Assembly (NCBI GenBank): GCA_030145845.1
Contig: JAIXHJ010000006.1
Span: 124,001-188,000 of the forward strand
Direction: 5' to 3'
Length of the DNA: 64,000 nucleotides
Source of the DNA: Pseudomonadota bacterium
GTDB lineage: Bacteria > Pseudomonadota > Gammaproteobacteria > Pseudomonadales > Oceanobacteraceae
A program made the position numbers and the translations under genes. Shown here piece by piece: positions 9,091-18,069 of this stretch (position 1 is its first letter; every line of letters begins with the position of its first letter). A model generated the notes under the pieces. The model made no database searches. It was not told the DNA's origin and saw only the letters and a list, made by a program, of their open reading frames with translations.

Positions 9091-9652
9091 CCTCGCGCCC
9101 GTGCTGCATCCAGTGACGGGCGTAATCATAATCTTTTGCCGACACAATAAAGGCTTCCGCTCGCTCATTGATATCCGCGTATTCGGCGTTCAGGCGGGGT
9201 AATTCACTGGCCAGCTGCTGCAGGCTCAGCAGCTTATCCGCGTGCAGTGCCAGCAGGCGTTCACATTCCCGTGCCAGCTGCAGATAATCGTTACCGACTT
9301 CACGGTGACCGGCACAGGTTTTCTTGAAATCAAAAAAGGTCTGAATGCCGCCCAGCGCCGCCGCGAGCAGCGCCAGTCCTGCCCCCAGCCATTTGCCCCA
9401 GTCCGGCAGCTCAGCCTGCAGCAGTGAGAAAAATACCGAGCCCAGAATCAGGTTAATGGTCACCACCGGCACCCCGCAGAGCACATGCAGATTACGGCGC
9501 CGCAGCGAGGCATAAAAATGGCTGTGCTTGCCCAGGTGGGCGTTATAACGCAGGTGCTCCACCAGGCTGAGCACGGATGAGGCGGTCACACTTCCCGCAG
9601 CCGCTGGCGGCATAACAGAGGATTCAGGCATAACAGGCACAGTCAGAAACAT
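9083..9652 (-). CDS. SLATT-domain two-helix membrane protein
   Basis: About 190 residues. The core is HLRYNAHLGKHSHFYASLRRRNLHVLCGVPVVTINLILGSVFF, a second helix WLGAGLALLAAALGGIQTFFDF, then KKTCAGHREVGNDYLQLARECE and a long C-terminal helix. Two adjacent transmembrane helices followed by a conserved HR-x5-Y-x2-L-x-RE segment is the SLATT pattern (SMODS/SLOG-associated two-TM effector). SLATT proteins often act as membrane effectors beside nucleotide-sensing partners in predicted conflict systems. No SMODS, SLOG or reverse-transcriptase partner is present here; the only partner is the TauE exporter that overlaps its 3' end. Start choice (GTG 9655, ATG 9652 or ATG 9631) is uncertain because no strong ribosome site is seen. 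Confidence 0.75.
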   Translation of the reverse strand: MFLTVPVMPESSVMPPAAAGSVTASSVLSLVEHLRYNAHLGKHSHFYASLRRRNLHVLCGVPVVTINLILGSVFFSLLQAELPDWGKWLGAGLALLAAALGGIQTFFDFKKTCAGHREVGNDYLQLARECERLLALHADKLLSLQQLASELPRLNAEYADINERAEAFIVSAKDYDYARHWMQHGREDV

Positions 9653-9758
9653 CACAGATAAGGCCGGAGACTACCGTAGCCGGTCCGCTGCGGTAAACCT
9701 TTTCAAGCCCTGCGGCTCAGGGTAGTCTGTCAGCAATACCAATACACCGGAAAACAAT

Positions 9759-10589
9759 ATGGATAGCAGATGGTCCGGCATCCGCCCCACACTGGCACTG
9801 CTCAGCCTGCTGTTGGTGCTGACAAACAGCGATGAGGCAATGGCCCGGGAAATTGTCCGGGTCGGGGTGTACGAATACGCGCCTTATGTCATGAGCGCGG
9901 ATGACGGCAGTTACTATGGCCTGACGCCGGATCTGATAGCTCTGCTCAATGAAAGTCAGGATGCTTATGAATTCACCCTGTATCCTGTCTCTGCCAAACG
10001 CCGTTATCAGGCCTTCAGCCACGGCGACTTCGATATGATTTTCTTTGAAAGTCCCGATTGGGACTGGCAGCACACAGAGCTGCAGATATCAGCCCCGTTC
10101 AATGCCGATGGTGAAGTCTACGTTGCCCTCAACGACCCGGGCCGCGGCCAGGACTACTTCGACAATCTGCAGGATCTGCGCCTGCTGGGTGTGCTTGGTT
10201 TCCACTACGGCTTTGCCGGCCGCAACGCCGATGAAAATTATCTGCGCGACCATTACCGTATTACCCTGTCATGGTCGAATCAGAAAACCCTGCAGCTGCT
10301 GTGTGAACGCCATGGCGATATCGCCATCGTCAACCGCTCGTTCCTGGCCTATTACCTGCGACATAATCCGGATAAAGAAAACGCACTGCTGGTGTCTGAT
10401 CATTATGATCAGATTTACCAGCATCATATTCTGATCAGTCCGGAATTCACCCCCGGCGCAGAACAGATGAATCACCTGCTGGCTGAACTGAAACAGGATG
10501 GCCGTCTGAAAACCCTGTTTGCCGGTTACGGCATCAGCGAATGTTCAGCCCGGCAACTGGCTGAGAAACCGCGTTTCTGTTTCTGGTAA
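9759..10589 (+). CDS. Periplasmic family-3 solute-binding-like protein
   Basis: 276 residues. A signal peptide (IRPTLALLSLLLVLTNSDEAMA) is followed by REIVRVGVYEYAPYVMSADDGSYYGLTPDLIALLNE, the start of a type-3 extracellular solute-binding fold (amino-acid-binding-like). The two lobes continue with a DFDMIFFESPDW segment and LRLLGVLGFHYGFAG. No permease or ATPase gene is adjacent, so it may work as a stand-alone sensor or donate ligand to a transporter encoded elsewhere. Such orphan proteins are frequent in Oceanospirillales and Pseudomonas. The ligand cannot be inferred. It is related in type to the protein at 23750-24520. Confidence 0.78.
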   Translation: MDSRWSGIRPTLALLSLLLVLTNSDEAMAREIVRVGVYEYAPYVMSADDGSYYGLTPDLIALLNESQDAYEFTLYPVSAKRRYQAFSHGDFDMIFFESPDWDWQHTELQISAPFNADGEVYVALNDPGRGQDYFDNLQDLRLLGVLGFHYGFAGRNADENYLRDHYRITLSWSNQKTLQLLCERHGDIAIVNRSFLAYYLRHNPDKENALLVSDHYDQIYQHHILISPEFTPGAEQMNHLLAELKQDGRLKTLFAGYGISECSARQLAEKPRFCFW

Positions 10590-10595
10590 GACGGC

Positions 10596-10832
10596 TCAGC
10601 CATCTACCCGCTGCGCCAGCCGGCGGACACACGCTTCGCAGATACAGGCCTGGCCACGCAGCGGCGCCGGCACTTTATTAAGCAAGTCGTCGCTGAAGCT
10701 GATATCCGTTGCCATGCACCAGCAACTGCGCGGATCTTTACCCGCCTCCAGCGCGCATTGATTACGCCCGCCACACAAGGGGCAGCGGCTGCGATCTGTA
10801 TCTGCTGCTGAATCCGGAGTTTCTGTCATCAC
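10596..10832 (-). CDS. Cysteine-rich CWC-family small protein
   Basis: 78 residues with three Cys clusters: CPLCGGRNQCALE, SCWCM and CICEACV. The order CPxCG-x3-C, C-W-C, then C-x-C-x2-C is the cysteine-rich CWC family, thought to bind zinc or another metal. No function is known for the family. It converges on the solute-binding gene with 6 bases between stops and lies upstream of nothing it obviously belongs with; argG follows on the same strand after a 131-base gap that includes the argG terminator. Confidence 0.85.
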   Translation of the reverse strand: MMTETPDSAADTDRSRCPLCGGRNQCALEAGKDPRSCWCMATDISFSDDLLNKVPAPLRGQACICEACVRRLAQRVDG

Positions 10833-10913
10833 TCACCCGTCATTACCTGCCGGCGGTTATCGTCAGCCATTAAACCACTGACGCCGTATGCCAGGGCCTC
10901 GCTACTGCCATAA

Positions 10914-10940
10914 AAAAAGAGCGCCGCAGCGCTCTTTTTA
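10914..10940. terminator. Terminator of argG
   Basis: AAAAAGAGCGC pairs with GCGCTCTTTTT around a CGCA tetraloop, 24 bases beyond the argG stop on the minus strand, with T-runs in both directions. Confidence 0.93.
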
Positions 10941-10963
10941 CCACTTAAAAAAACCGTCACCGC

Positions 10964-12181
10964 TTACAGCAGGTTACGGCCTTTTTTCGCAGCGGTACGC
11001 AGACGCAGAGCGTTCAGCTTAATAAAGCCTTCCGCATCTTTCTGGTTGTATGCACCGGCATCATCTTCGAAGGTGGCAATGGCTTCGTCGAACAGCGAGT
11101 CTTCAGACTTACGGCCAACAACAATCACGTTGCCTTTGTACAGTTTCAGGCGCACTTCACCGTTAACCACTTTCTGGGTTTCGTCGATGGCGGCCTGCAG
11201 CATTTTACGCTCAGGAGACCACCAGTAACCGTTGTAAATCAGGCTGGCGTATTTCGGCATCAGCTCGTCTTTCAGGTGGGCGGCTTCACGGTCCAGAGTG
11301 ATGGACTCAATGGCGCGGTGTGCTTTCAGCAGTACGGTACCGGCCGGCGTTTCGTAACAGCCGCGGGCTTTCATGCCGACATAACGGTTTTCCACGATGT
11401 CGACACGACCGATACCGTTGGCACCCGCCAGTTTGTTCAGCTCTTCCATAATAGTGGCCGGTGATTTTTCCACACCGTCCAGCGCTACGGCATCACCGTT
11501 TTTGAAGGTGATGTTCAGGTAAGTTGCTTCGTCCGGTGCGTTTTCCGGAGAAACAGACCACAGCCACATATCTTCTTCCGGCTCGGCCCATGGATCTTCG
11601 ATCAGGTCGCCTTCATAGGAAATGTGCAGCAGGTTAGCGTCCATGGAGTATGGCGACTTTTTGCCTTTTTTCTTTTCTACGTGGATGTTGTGTTCATCAC
11701 AGTAGGCCATGAGTTTTTCACGGGAGTTCAGATCCCACTCACGCCATGGCGCAATCACTTTTACGCCGGGTTTCAGTGCGTAAGCACCCAGCTCGAAACG
11801 CACCTGGTCGTTACCTTTACCGGTTGCACCGTGGGCAATGGCATCTGCACCGGTTTCGTTGGCAATTTCGATCAGACGCTTGGAAATCAGCGGACGGGCA
11901 ATGGAAGTGCCCAGCAGGTATTCACCTTCATAGATGGTATTGGCACGGAACATCGGGAATACGAAGTCACGGGCAAACTCTTCACGCAGGTCATCGATGT
12001 AGATTTCTTTGATGCCCAGCGCTTCCGCCTTGGCACGTGCCGGTTCAACCTCTTCGCCCTGACCGAGGTCAGCGGTAAAAGTAACCACTTCGCACTTGTA
12101 CTCTTCCTGCAGCCATTTTGCGATCACAGAAGTATCCAGACCACCGGAATAGGCCAGCACGACTTTTTTGATGTCTGACAT
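10964..12181 (-). CDS. argG: Argininosuccinate synthase
   Basis: 405 residues, full length. It joins citrulline and aspartate using ATP to give argininosuccinate, the penultimate step of arginine biosynthesis, in the cytosol. The N-terminal ATP pyrophosphatase motif [15 protein letters not shown], the citrulline-binding [13 protein letters not shown] and [17 protein letters not shown] are all present, as are the C-terminal [37 protein letters not shown] residues. It is monocistronic, with a terminator on each side. No arginine-repressor box was identified by eye in the 75 bases upstream before the preceding terminator. Confidence 0.98.
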   Translation of the reverse strand: MSDIKKVVLAYSGGLDTSVIAKWLQEEYKCEVVTFTADLGQGEEVEPARAKAEALGIKEIYIDDLREEFARDFVFPMFRANTIYEGEYLLGTSIARPLISKRLIEIANETGADAIAHGATGKGNDQVRFELGAYALKPGVKVIAPWREWDLNSREKLMAYCDEHNIHVEKKKGKKSPYSMDANLLHISYEGDLIEDPWAEPEEDMWLWSVSPENAPDEATYLNITFKNGDAVALDGVEKSPATIMEELNKLAGANGIGRVDIVENRYVGMKARGCYETPAGTVLLKAHRAIESITLDREAAHLKDELMPKYASLIYNGYWWSPERKMLQAAIDETQKVVNGEVRLKLYKGNVIVVGRKSEDSLFDEAIATFEDDAGAYNQKDAEGFIKLNALRLRTAAKKGRNLL

Positions 12182-12255
12182 GAATTTCTCCAGATGAAAT
12201 CAGCCGTCGTATCCCTGCAGACCGGACCCGGCGTGCGTTTGAGCGACGGAAAAAG

Positions 12256-12290
12256 AAAAGGGCAGCATTCTAACGGTATGCTGCCCTTTT
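12256..12290. terminator. Terminator of the TSP3-lipoprotein operon
   Basis: AAAAGGGCAGCAT pairs with ATGCTGCCCTTTT around a 9-base loop. On the minus strand it follows the stop at 12321 and insulates argG from read-through. Confidence 0.93.
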
Positions 12291-12320
12291 ATCCAGCTCA
12301 GTAGCGGAGAATGCCCGGAC

Positions 12321-13001
12321 TTACTGGCATTCCACCATCACGAAGGTGGTATTCCACATTTCCGTGCCTTCATCGCTGAAGCTGCGGCCGATCATGACAT
12401 CACCGTACTTGCTGACATAAAAGCTGAGACTGTCTGTGCCCACGGTAACGGACAGGGTGCCATTGCTGAAGCTGTTGATGGTGCCGGTAAAACTCTCCGG
12501 TTCCGAGTACGACTGCAGAGACCCTGTCAGGCCAGCAATGTCGTAGCCGTCATAAGTGTAATACTGCACACTCAGTCCCAGCTCCATCTCATCTGCTGAA
12601 TTACCGGTCACGCTGAACTGAGTGCTGCTGGTAATGGACAGAGTTGAAGTTTCGGAAGCGGCATTCACGCTGGCGTAGTTATCATCACCCTCATAACGGC
12701 CGGCCGTGTGGTTCTGAACCATGCAGTAGGTACGGCCCACCAGGTCCGAGGCATCAGTCACTTCCTGCGGCAGGGCATCAATCTGCGCCTGCAAATCTTC
12801 AATCGCAGACTGCAGCGTGCTGATGTCAGTGGCGTTGGCATCCACCGCAGTCGTCACGGCGGTAAAGTTACCGTTCACTTCAGAGGCAACCGCGGCGGTG
12901 CCACTCTGAAACGTGGTCATTGCGCTGCTGTCGACAGTGCCCGCCTGAGTGGCCACAGCCGCTGACAGTAACGCGATTCCTGCTGATACTTTGATAGTCA
13001 T
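12321..13001 (-). CDS. Secreted protein with short coiled coil, unknown function
   Basis: 226 residues. A signal peptide (VSAGIALLSAAVATQA) is followed by TTFQSGTAAVASEVNGNFTAVTTAVDANATDISTLQSAIEDLQAQIDAL, a short segment of the F-x-GT-A-A-EVN-NF type seen at the start of many exported and tail-fibre-like proteins, then a short coiled coil. The C-terminal 130 residues form predicted beta strands with two cysteines (YCMVQ near the start, VECQ at the very end) that could pair. The gene begins 32 bases after the upstream lipoprotein gene with a CAGGAG ribosome site, so the two are probably an operon and may act together at the cell surface. Confidence 0.72.
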   Translation of the reverse strand: MTIKVSAGIALLSAAVATQAGTVDSSAMTTFQSGTAAVASEVNGNFTAVTTAVDANATDISTLQSAIEDLQAQIDALPQEVTDASDLVGRTYCMVQNHTAGRYEGDDNYASVNAASETSTLSITSSTQFSVTGNSADEMELGLSVQYYTYDGYDIAGLTGSLQSYSEPESFTGTINSFSNGTLSVTVGTDSLSFYVSKYGDVMIGRSFSDEGTEMWNTTFVMVECQ

Positions 13002-13033
13002 AATATTCTCCTGCTTAAATTCTTCGTGACTGG

Positions 13034-14524
13034 TTACTGCCAGTTGGATTCATTCCAGTTTGTTTCATCCCAGACCGCGTTTTCATCGCTGTCGCATGCA
13101 TCACCGATACCGTCGCCGTCTTCATCTTCCTGGCCGGCATTCGCCACGGTCGGGCAGTTATCAGTGCCGTCTTCGACGCCATCCGCATCACCATCGCTGT
13201 TGTCCGGATACGGGTCAGAGTTATCACCGATGCCATCACCATCTGTGTCGGTGGTTTCAGTCGGATCATCATCAAACGCGTCGGCGTTATCACCGGTACC
13301 ATCACCGTCTGAGTCCAGATATTCGTCAGCATCGTCAGGGAAGGCATCCGAGTTGTCACCGACGCCATCACCATCCGTGTCGGTGGTTTCAGTCGGGTCA
13401 TCATCAAACGCGTCAGCATTATCGCCAGTGCCATCACCGTCAGAATCAAGCCATTCGCTGTCATCTTCCGGGAATGCATCCTCGCTGTCGGCCACACCAT
13501 CACCGTCAATATCGGAGACCACCTCAGCCGTGCCCGGCGTACTGTCGATGCTGCCGTCTTCGAGTTCGGTGGTGGATGTTGTCACGCCGGTAGTATCCGT
13601 TTCTGCAGCAATCAGGGATTCGATATCACTGATCGTGGTGGTGGTACCGGGAATGGTCATCTGCGAAACATCCTGCGTCACCGAATCCTGCACCGCCGCA
13701 GCGCTGACAGAGCTGAATACAGACACAGCACCGGACTCAGACTGGCCGTCGATATCGCCGTCGGTCATATCCTCAACCAGCGCTGCCAGCACGTCGTCCG
13801 ATGACGAAGCACCAGACAGAACATTTTCTGACAGGTCATTGACCACCACCGCCAGGGATTCAATCGCCTGACGATAACCGACCACACTGGTCAGGGCAGC
13901 CGTATCGGTCGTAGCAGCCGTCACCAGCGGTACTGCGGTATAAAGATCAAAGGATGTATCCAGACCAAAGCCCAGCGTTGACAGTACCTGGCCGGCAGCC
14001 ACATCCAGCGCCGCAGAAAACTCGCCGGCATCAATGGTTCCGTTATCATCACCGGAATAAGGGTTGCCCTCATCGGCTTTGGCAGTGGCCAGTTTTACCG
14101 CCATGGTGGTCAGTGGCGTGGCGTAAACGGCAGTGCCGGTCAGCAGTGAATCGGCGTCCACTACGTTCACCAGGGTGGTAATAATCGGGGCCACACCGGT
14201 ATTAATATCCGTGGTGGCATCGTTGGCAGAGAACTCAACCAGCAGCTGCTGACCGGCATAGGTCGATGGCAGAGTCAGACCGGATACGAATGACGTGGCA
14301 TCCGTCGTTGCTGTACTGATGAGGTCGCCTTTCAGATCGGCAGCAGAGAGGTCGATGGCATACAGGCTGACATCGGCATTGGCCAGCGGCCCTTTCACAG
14401 CCGCTCCCGAGACAGTGGTGGATGAATCGTCCGACCCGGATGAAGAACCTCCACCATCCCCGCAGGCTGTCAGCAGCAGACTGCTGATGGCAATCGCCAG
14501 ACAGGATTTAGAGTGTAATGGCAT
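13034..14524 (-). CDS. Lipoprotein with thrombospondin type 3 calcium-binding repeats
   Basis: 496 residues. Lipobox LTAC (Cys21) is followed by a Gly/Ser/Asp tether. Residues about 36-330 are a non-repetitive exported domain with a GAAVKGPLANADVSLYAIDLS beginning typical of carboxypeptidase-regulatory-like beta folds. Residues about 335-475 hold four to five Asp-rich repeats (DSDGDGTGDNADAFDDDP, DTDGDGVGDNSDAFPDDA), the thrombospondin type 3 pattern that binds calcium, ending with DNCPTVANAGQEDEDGDGIGDACD. The tail WDETNWNESNWQ is unusual. Two copies of a 44-residue unit are near-identical in DNA, suggesting recent duplication. It leads an operon with the secreted protein downstream, and its leader can fold over its ribosome site. 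Confidence 0.82.
   Translation of the reverse strand: MPLHSKSCLAIAISSLLLTACGDGGGSSSGSDDSSTTVSGAAVKGPLANADVSLYAIDLSAADLKGDLISTATTDATSFVSGLTLPSTYAGQQLLVEFSANDATTDINTGVAPIITTLVNVVDADSLLTGTAVYATPLTTMAVKLATAKADEGNPYSGDDNGTIDAGEFSAALDVAAGQVLSTLGFGLDTSFDLYTAVPLVTAATTDTAALTSVVGYRQAIESLAVVVNDLSENVLSGASSSDDVLAALVEDMTDGDIDGQSESGAVSVFSSVSAAAVQDSVTQDVSQMTIPGTTTTISDIESLIAAETDTTGVTTSTTELEDGSIDSTPGTAEVVSDIDGDGVADSEDAFPEDDSEWLDSDGDGTGDNADAFDDDPTETTDTDGDGVGDNSDAFPDDADEYLDSDGDGTGDNADAFDDDPTETTDTDGDGIGDNSDPYPDNSDGDADGVEDGTDNCPTVANAGQEDEDGDGIGDACDSDENAVWDETNWNESNWQ
13245..13508 (-). repeat. Two tandem 132-bp coding repeats (TSP3 units)
   Basis: The segment beginning GTGTCGGTGGTTTCAGTCGG at 13245 recurs at 13377, an offset of 132 bases (44 codons), with a few third-position changes. 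They encode consecutive calcium-binding repeats and could expand or contract by recombination. Confidence 0.8.
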
Positions 14525-14528
14525 AGTA

Positions 14529-14627
14529 ATTCCTTACGTTACGATCAGAGCACCGCGAAGCAGTCTGATCCCTGAGACTGACGGCTGAATTTCACCCAAC
14601 CGCTGGCCGTATCCTAACGTAAGGAAT
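14529..14627 (-). promoter_or_regulatory. Structured 5' leader sequestering the ribosome site of the TSP3 lipoprotein
   Basis: On the minus strand the ribosome site lies inside TAACGTAAGGAAT (14541-14529), 4 bases before the ATG. An exact 13-base complement lies upstream at 14627-14615, separated by 73 bases. Inside this loop two shorter hairpins share bases and exclude each other: 14575-14580 with 14561-14566, and 14564-14570 with 14543-14549. If the transcript includes the upstream arm, the start site would be masked. It may alternatively be a pair of DNA operator half-sites. Confidence 0.5.
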
Positions 14628-14641
14628 GTTTCTGTTTAGTA

Positions 14642-14666
14642 AAAAAGTGCCAGAATTGGCATTTTT
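14642..14666 (-). terminator. Terminator after motY
   Basis: TGCCA/TGGCA with a GAAT loop, flanked by A-run and T-run on both sides. On the minus strand it follows the motY stop (14703) and precedes the leader of the TSP3 lipoprotein gene. Confidence 0.75.
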
Positions 14667-14702
14667 GTCGCATGTAAGCATTGACAAAAGTATTAGCAAA
14701 TA

Positions 14703-15617
14703 CTAGCCATCGCTTTTCCGCTCCGGCGGAATATAAATCAGATTCTCCGGAATCGGCATATCCTTGCGCTGCTCCAGACGGATGGTTACGCGGCGGTTCT
14801 CTGCCCGTCCGGCCGCGGTGCCATTGCTGGCTACCGGGTAGCGGTCTCCGTGGAAACGGGTGGTGATCATCTCCGGGTCAACACCCTGCTTGATAAAGTA
14901 ACGCTCCACATCCTCGACCCGCGCCTTGGAAACCTGACGGTTGTCATAACGCCGCCCGACACTGTCGGAATGGCCGTCCAGATAAATGGCAAAGACTCTG
15001 GGATCGTGCTTCAGATAGTAAATAATCCGGTCCAGTGTCTTCATATCATTGCGGTCGATCTGTTCCTCACCGCTGCCAAACAGCACCTTGGAACGCGCCA
15101 CCTGATCGAAATTCATCGGCAGCAGCTGCTTCACACACTGAATGTAGTCCTGATAACGGTCGGGAAATGCCACCGCCGACACATGCACCTGCACATAGCG
15201 CTCACCGTCATAGTAGGTTTTGTGACTGATGGCCGGCCACTTCCCTTCCAGCAGCGCATGCAGGAACTGGTTGCTGCGCCGCGCGTCCAGACTCAGGTTG
15301 GGAGACTTGCTGACGATACGCGAAGTGCCGAGGTTTTCGCTTTTGCCGGACGGCTGCCACGGCGGCGGCAGAATACTGATACGCGCCTGACTGAAATCCA
15401 TCAGGTTACGCACAGTTTCCAGACGGAAAGTCACATCCTCACCGGCACGCTGATAGAACACCGCCTGGCCATAGCCCGGGATCTCCTGTTCAAAGCGGCA
15501 GGAAAACACCGAACCACTGACCGCCCACGCGGTATTTTCCACGGAGCTGCCGAATTCCAGTGCGGCACTGGCATGCAGGGCCAGCGCCAGTAAGGGTATC
15601 AACACGAATCTGTACAT
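14703..15617 (-). CDS. motY: Sodium-type flagellar motor protein MotY
   Basis: 304 residues. A signal peptide (FVLIPLLALALHASA) precedes an N-terminal domain that in MotY binds the motor basal body (T ring), then a C-terminal OmpA-like peptidoglycan-binding domain: VLFGSGEEQIDRNDMKTLDRIIYYL, IYLDGHSDSVGRRYDNRQVSKARVEDVERYF and GRAENRRVTIRLE. Together these anchor the stator around the flagellar motor in the periplasm. The motY gene is divergent from pyrC-rnt, as in Pseudomonas, which makes the name secure compared with a generic OmpA protein. The C-terminal PENLIYIPPERKSDG tail is proline-rich. Confidence 0.9.
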   Translation of the reverse strand: MYRFVLIPLLALALHASAALEFGSSVENTAWAVSGSVFSCRFEQEIPGYGQAVFYQRAGEDVTFRLETVRNLMDFSQARISILPPPWQPSGKSENLGTSRIVSKSPNLSLDARRSNQFLHALLEGKWPAISHKTYYDGERYVQVHVSAVAFPDRYQDYIQCVKQLLPMNFDQVARSKVLFGSGEEQIDRNDMKTLDRIIYYLKHDPRVFAIYLDGHSDSVGRRYDNRQVSKARVEDVERYFIKQGVDPEMITTRFHGDRYPVASNGTAAGRAENRRVTIRLEQRKDMPIPENLIYIPPERKSDG

Positions 15618-15784
15618 AACCTTCCGTCTGCTGCCAAGCCCGGCAGCATCAGCTTTATGGAGTATCTCAGAACTCTGTATCGGCCGGCTGCGGTAAAAAT
15701 TAAGTATTCAGACGCGGTTTTCGTGCCACATTCCGGTACAATGCGCAGCCATCTACCCCTGAATTTTAGACAAGGCTGAGCAAT

Positions 15785-16822
15785 ATGACCGAACGTCTTA
15801 CCATTACCCGCCCCGATGACTGGCATCTGCACCTGCGTGATGGCGCTGTGCTGCAGCACACAGTGCCGGCGACTGCCCGGGTAATGAAACGGGCGATCAT
15901 TATGCCGAACCTGCAGCCACCGGTGATGAATGCGGAGCAGGCGCTGGAATACCGCGACCGCATCCTGTCCCGGGTTCCTCAGGGCATCAACTTCGATCCG
16001 CTGATGGTGCTTTATCTGACCGATAACACCACCCCGGAAATGATCCGCGAAGCAAAAGAAAGCGGGCGTGTAGTCGCCGCCAAACTGTACCCGGCCGGAG
16101 CCACCACCAACTCAGATTCCGGTGTCACCGATCTGGGTAAACTCGACGATGTGGCCGCCGCCCTGGCGGAACACGATATGCCGCTGCTGGTGCATGGTGA
16201 AGTCACGCAGAATCACATTGATATCTTCGACCGCGAAAAAGCCTTTCTGGATACCATTCTGGCGCCACTGGTCAGCCGCCACGCCGACCTGAAAGTGGTG
16301 GTCGAACACATCACCACCAAAGATGCGGCCGAATTTGTCAGCAGCCAGGGCGACAATATCGGCGCCACCATTACCGTGCAGCATCTGGCTTACAACCGTA
16401 ATCACATGCTGGTCGGCGGTATCAAGCCGCACTTCTACTGTCTGCCGATCCTGAAGCGTAATATTCATCAGCAGGCGCTGCAGGATGCCGTGGTCAGTGG
16501 CAGTTCCAAATTCTTCCTCGGCACCGACAGCGCCCCTCATGCCAGAGGTGCAAAAGAGTCGGCCTGTGGCTGTGCCGGCTGCTTTACTGCGTATGCTGCC
16601 ATTGAGCTGTACGCCGAAATCTTTGAAGACCTGGGCGTGCTCGGGAATCTGGAAGCCTTTGCCAGCTTCCATGGTCCGGACTTCTACGGCCTGCCACGCA
16701 ACAGTGATGAAATCACCCTGGTGAAAGAGCCGTGGCAGGCGCCCACAGAAATGCCATTCGGCAACGATGTGATCGTGCCCCTGCGGGCCGGTGAAACCCT
16801 GCGCTGGAAACTGGAGTACTGA
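15785..16822 (+). CDS. pyrC: Dihydroorotase
   Basis: 345 residues, the class II length. It interconverts carbamoyl-aspartate and dihydroorotate in pyrimidine synthesis. The zinc ligands [10 protein letters not shown] (residues about 11-20), the carboxylated-lysine region [13 protein letters not shown], the histidines of LLVHGEV and VVVEHITT, and the active-site loop [13 protein letters not shown] are all present. The TGA stop is followed by rnt three bases later, so the two are co-transcribed. The 167-base gap to motY contains both promoters. No attenuator of the pyrC type was recognised. Confidence 0.97.
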   Translation: MTERLTITRPDDWHLHLRDGAVLQHTVPATARVMKRAIIMPNLQPPVMNAEQALEYRDRILSRVPQGINFDPLMVLYLTDNTTPEMIREAKESGRVVAAKLYPAGATTNSDSGVTDLGKLDDVAAALAEHDMPLLVHGEVTQNHIDIFDREKAFLDTILAPLVSRHADLKVVVEHITTKDAAEFVSSQGDNIGATITVQHLAYNRNHMLVGGIKPHFYCLPILKRNIHQQALQDAVVSGSSKFFLGTDSAPHARGAKESACGCAGCFTAYAAIELYAEIFEDLGVLGNLEAFASFHGPDFYGLPRNSDEITLVKEPWQAPTEMPFGNDVIVPLRAGETLRWKLEY

Positions 16823-16824
16823 GC

Positions 16825-17475
16825 GTGAGCACAGAAGAAAAGCTGGAAAAGACCCTGATGGCCAGCCGCTTCCGCGGTTTCCTGCCGGTCGTCGTGGATG
16901 TTGAAACCGGTGGTTTCAATGCCGACACCGATGCCCTGCTGGAAATTGCCATGGTCACCCTGCGCATGGATGACGATGGTTATCTGCATCCGCACGAAAC
17001 CATGAGCGCCAATATTCATCCGTTTGACGGCGCCAATCTGGAACAGGAAGCACTGGATTTTACCGGCATCGACCCGTTTGACCCGGAGCGGGATGCCGAA
17101 TTTGAAATTGATGCCCTGACCAGCATGTTCCAGACCGTGCGCCGCGAGATCAAAGCCAATGGCTGCAACCGCGCCGTCCTGGTCGGTCATAACGCCCACT
17201 TCGATCACGGTTTCCTGCGCGCTGCGGTTGCCCGTAATGACATCAAACGCGATCCTTTTCACCCGTTTTCATCATTCGATACCGCCTCCATCGCCGCCAT
17301 CGCACTGGGCCATACGGTACTGGCGAAAAGCTGCAAAATGGCCGCTATCGATTTCGATAACAGCGAAGCCCACAGTGCCGCCTACGATACTTTCAAAACC
17401 GCGGAACTGTTCTGCTATATCGTCAACCGCTATAAGGATCTCGGCGGCTGGCCACTGGCCGGGGCTGAGGAATAA
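16825..17475 (+). CDS. rnt: Ribonuclease T
   Basis: 216 residues. A 3'-5' exoribonuclease of the DEDDh family that trims the CCA end of tRNA and matures stable RNA 3' ends. The three exonuclease motifs are visible: VVDVETGGFNADTDALLEIAMV, LVGHNAHFDHGFL and HSAAYDTFKTAELF, with the catalytic Asp/Glu/Asp/His/Asp. The start is a GTG at 16825, three bases after the pyrC stop. A strong terminator follows. Confidence 0.96.
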   Translation: MSTEEKLEKTLMASRFRGFLPVVVDVETGGFNADTDALLEIAMVTLRMDDDGYLHPHETMSANIHPFDGANLEQEALDFTGIDPFDPERDAEFEIDALTSMFQTVRREIKANGCNRAVLVGHNAHFDHGFLRAAVARNDIKRDPFHPFSSFDTASIAAIALGHTVLAKSCKMAAIDFDNSEAHSAAYDTFKTAELFCYIVNRYKDLGGWPLAGAEE

Positions 17476-17483
17476 CGCGGCAG

Positions 17484-17508
17484 GCCGTACCTGAGGTACG
17501 GCTTTTTT
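17484..17508 (+). terminator. Terminator of pyrC-rnt
   Basis: GCCGTACC pairs with GGTACGGC around TGA, followed by six T residues, 9 bases past the rnt stop. Confidence 0.92.
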
Positions 17509-17697
17509 ATGCCTGTCGTCTGTCCGGCTGCAACCCGTAAGCAGGTACTTACCAGCTGCCACTTGACGGCCACCGACAGCAACACAACAGACGGCGCCGG
17601 TCACTGCAATCCGGCGGAATTTTCCGCTAAAATGACCGGCTGATAATCATTACTACAACGCCCGCCTGCGGGCCGCTCTGTGAGAACGACAACGACG

Positions 17698-18069
17698 ATG
17701 GATTTCCGCTTTTATTACAACGAGCGCCAGCTGCCCTGCGCCCAGTTATCCATGGATCACGAGGCCTTCGGTCTGTGGCTGACTGACGAAATCAGCGATG
17801 ATCAGACCAACCTGTCCGCTGTACTGGCAGCCGTTGACGCTATCCTCAATGGCCAGCGCAGCGACTATGAAGCTCAGGGCCATGACTTTACCCTGTTGCT
17901 CAGCCGTGACGATGCCAGAGTGATTGCCAACACCCTGCTCGATGATCACACAGCGGAAGAACTGCAGGACGAGGATCTGGATATTTATGATGCTGAGTCC
18001 CACGCCGAATGCGGCCTGGAAGATTTCCGTGACCTGCTGATTGAATGGCGGGATTTTCTCGAAGACTAA
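17698..18069 (+). CDS. yacL: YacL-family (UPF0231) protein
   Basis: 123 residues from the ATG at 17698; a GTG at 17680 in frame is less likely because the protein family begins MDF/MDY. It matches the E. coli YacL pattern: MDFRFYYNERQLPCAQLSMDHEAFGLWLTDEI, the central GHDFTLLLSRDDARVIAN and the acidic C-terminus YDAESHAECGLEDFRDLLIEW. The family is small, acidic, cytosolic and of unknown function. It lies 190 bases downstream of the pyrC-rnt terminator as a separate unit. Confidence 0.85.
   Translation: MDFRFYYNERQLPCAQLSMDHEAFGLWLTDEISDDQTNLSAVLAAVDAILNGQRSDYEAQGHDFTLLLSRDDARVIANTLLDDHTAEELQDEDLDIYDAESHAECGLEDFRDLLIEWRDFLED

Noticed and set aside
13026-13871. 281-codon Ser/Pro-rich frame on the plus strand
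   Set aside because: It is the complement of the Asp-rich calcium-binding repeats of the minus-strand lipoprotein; the composition follows from that and it has no ribosome site.
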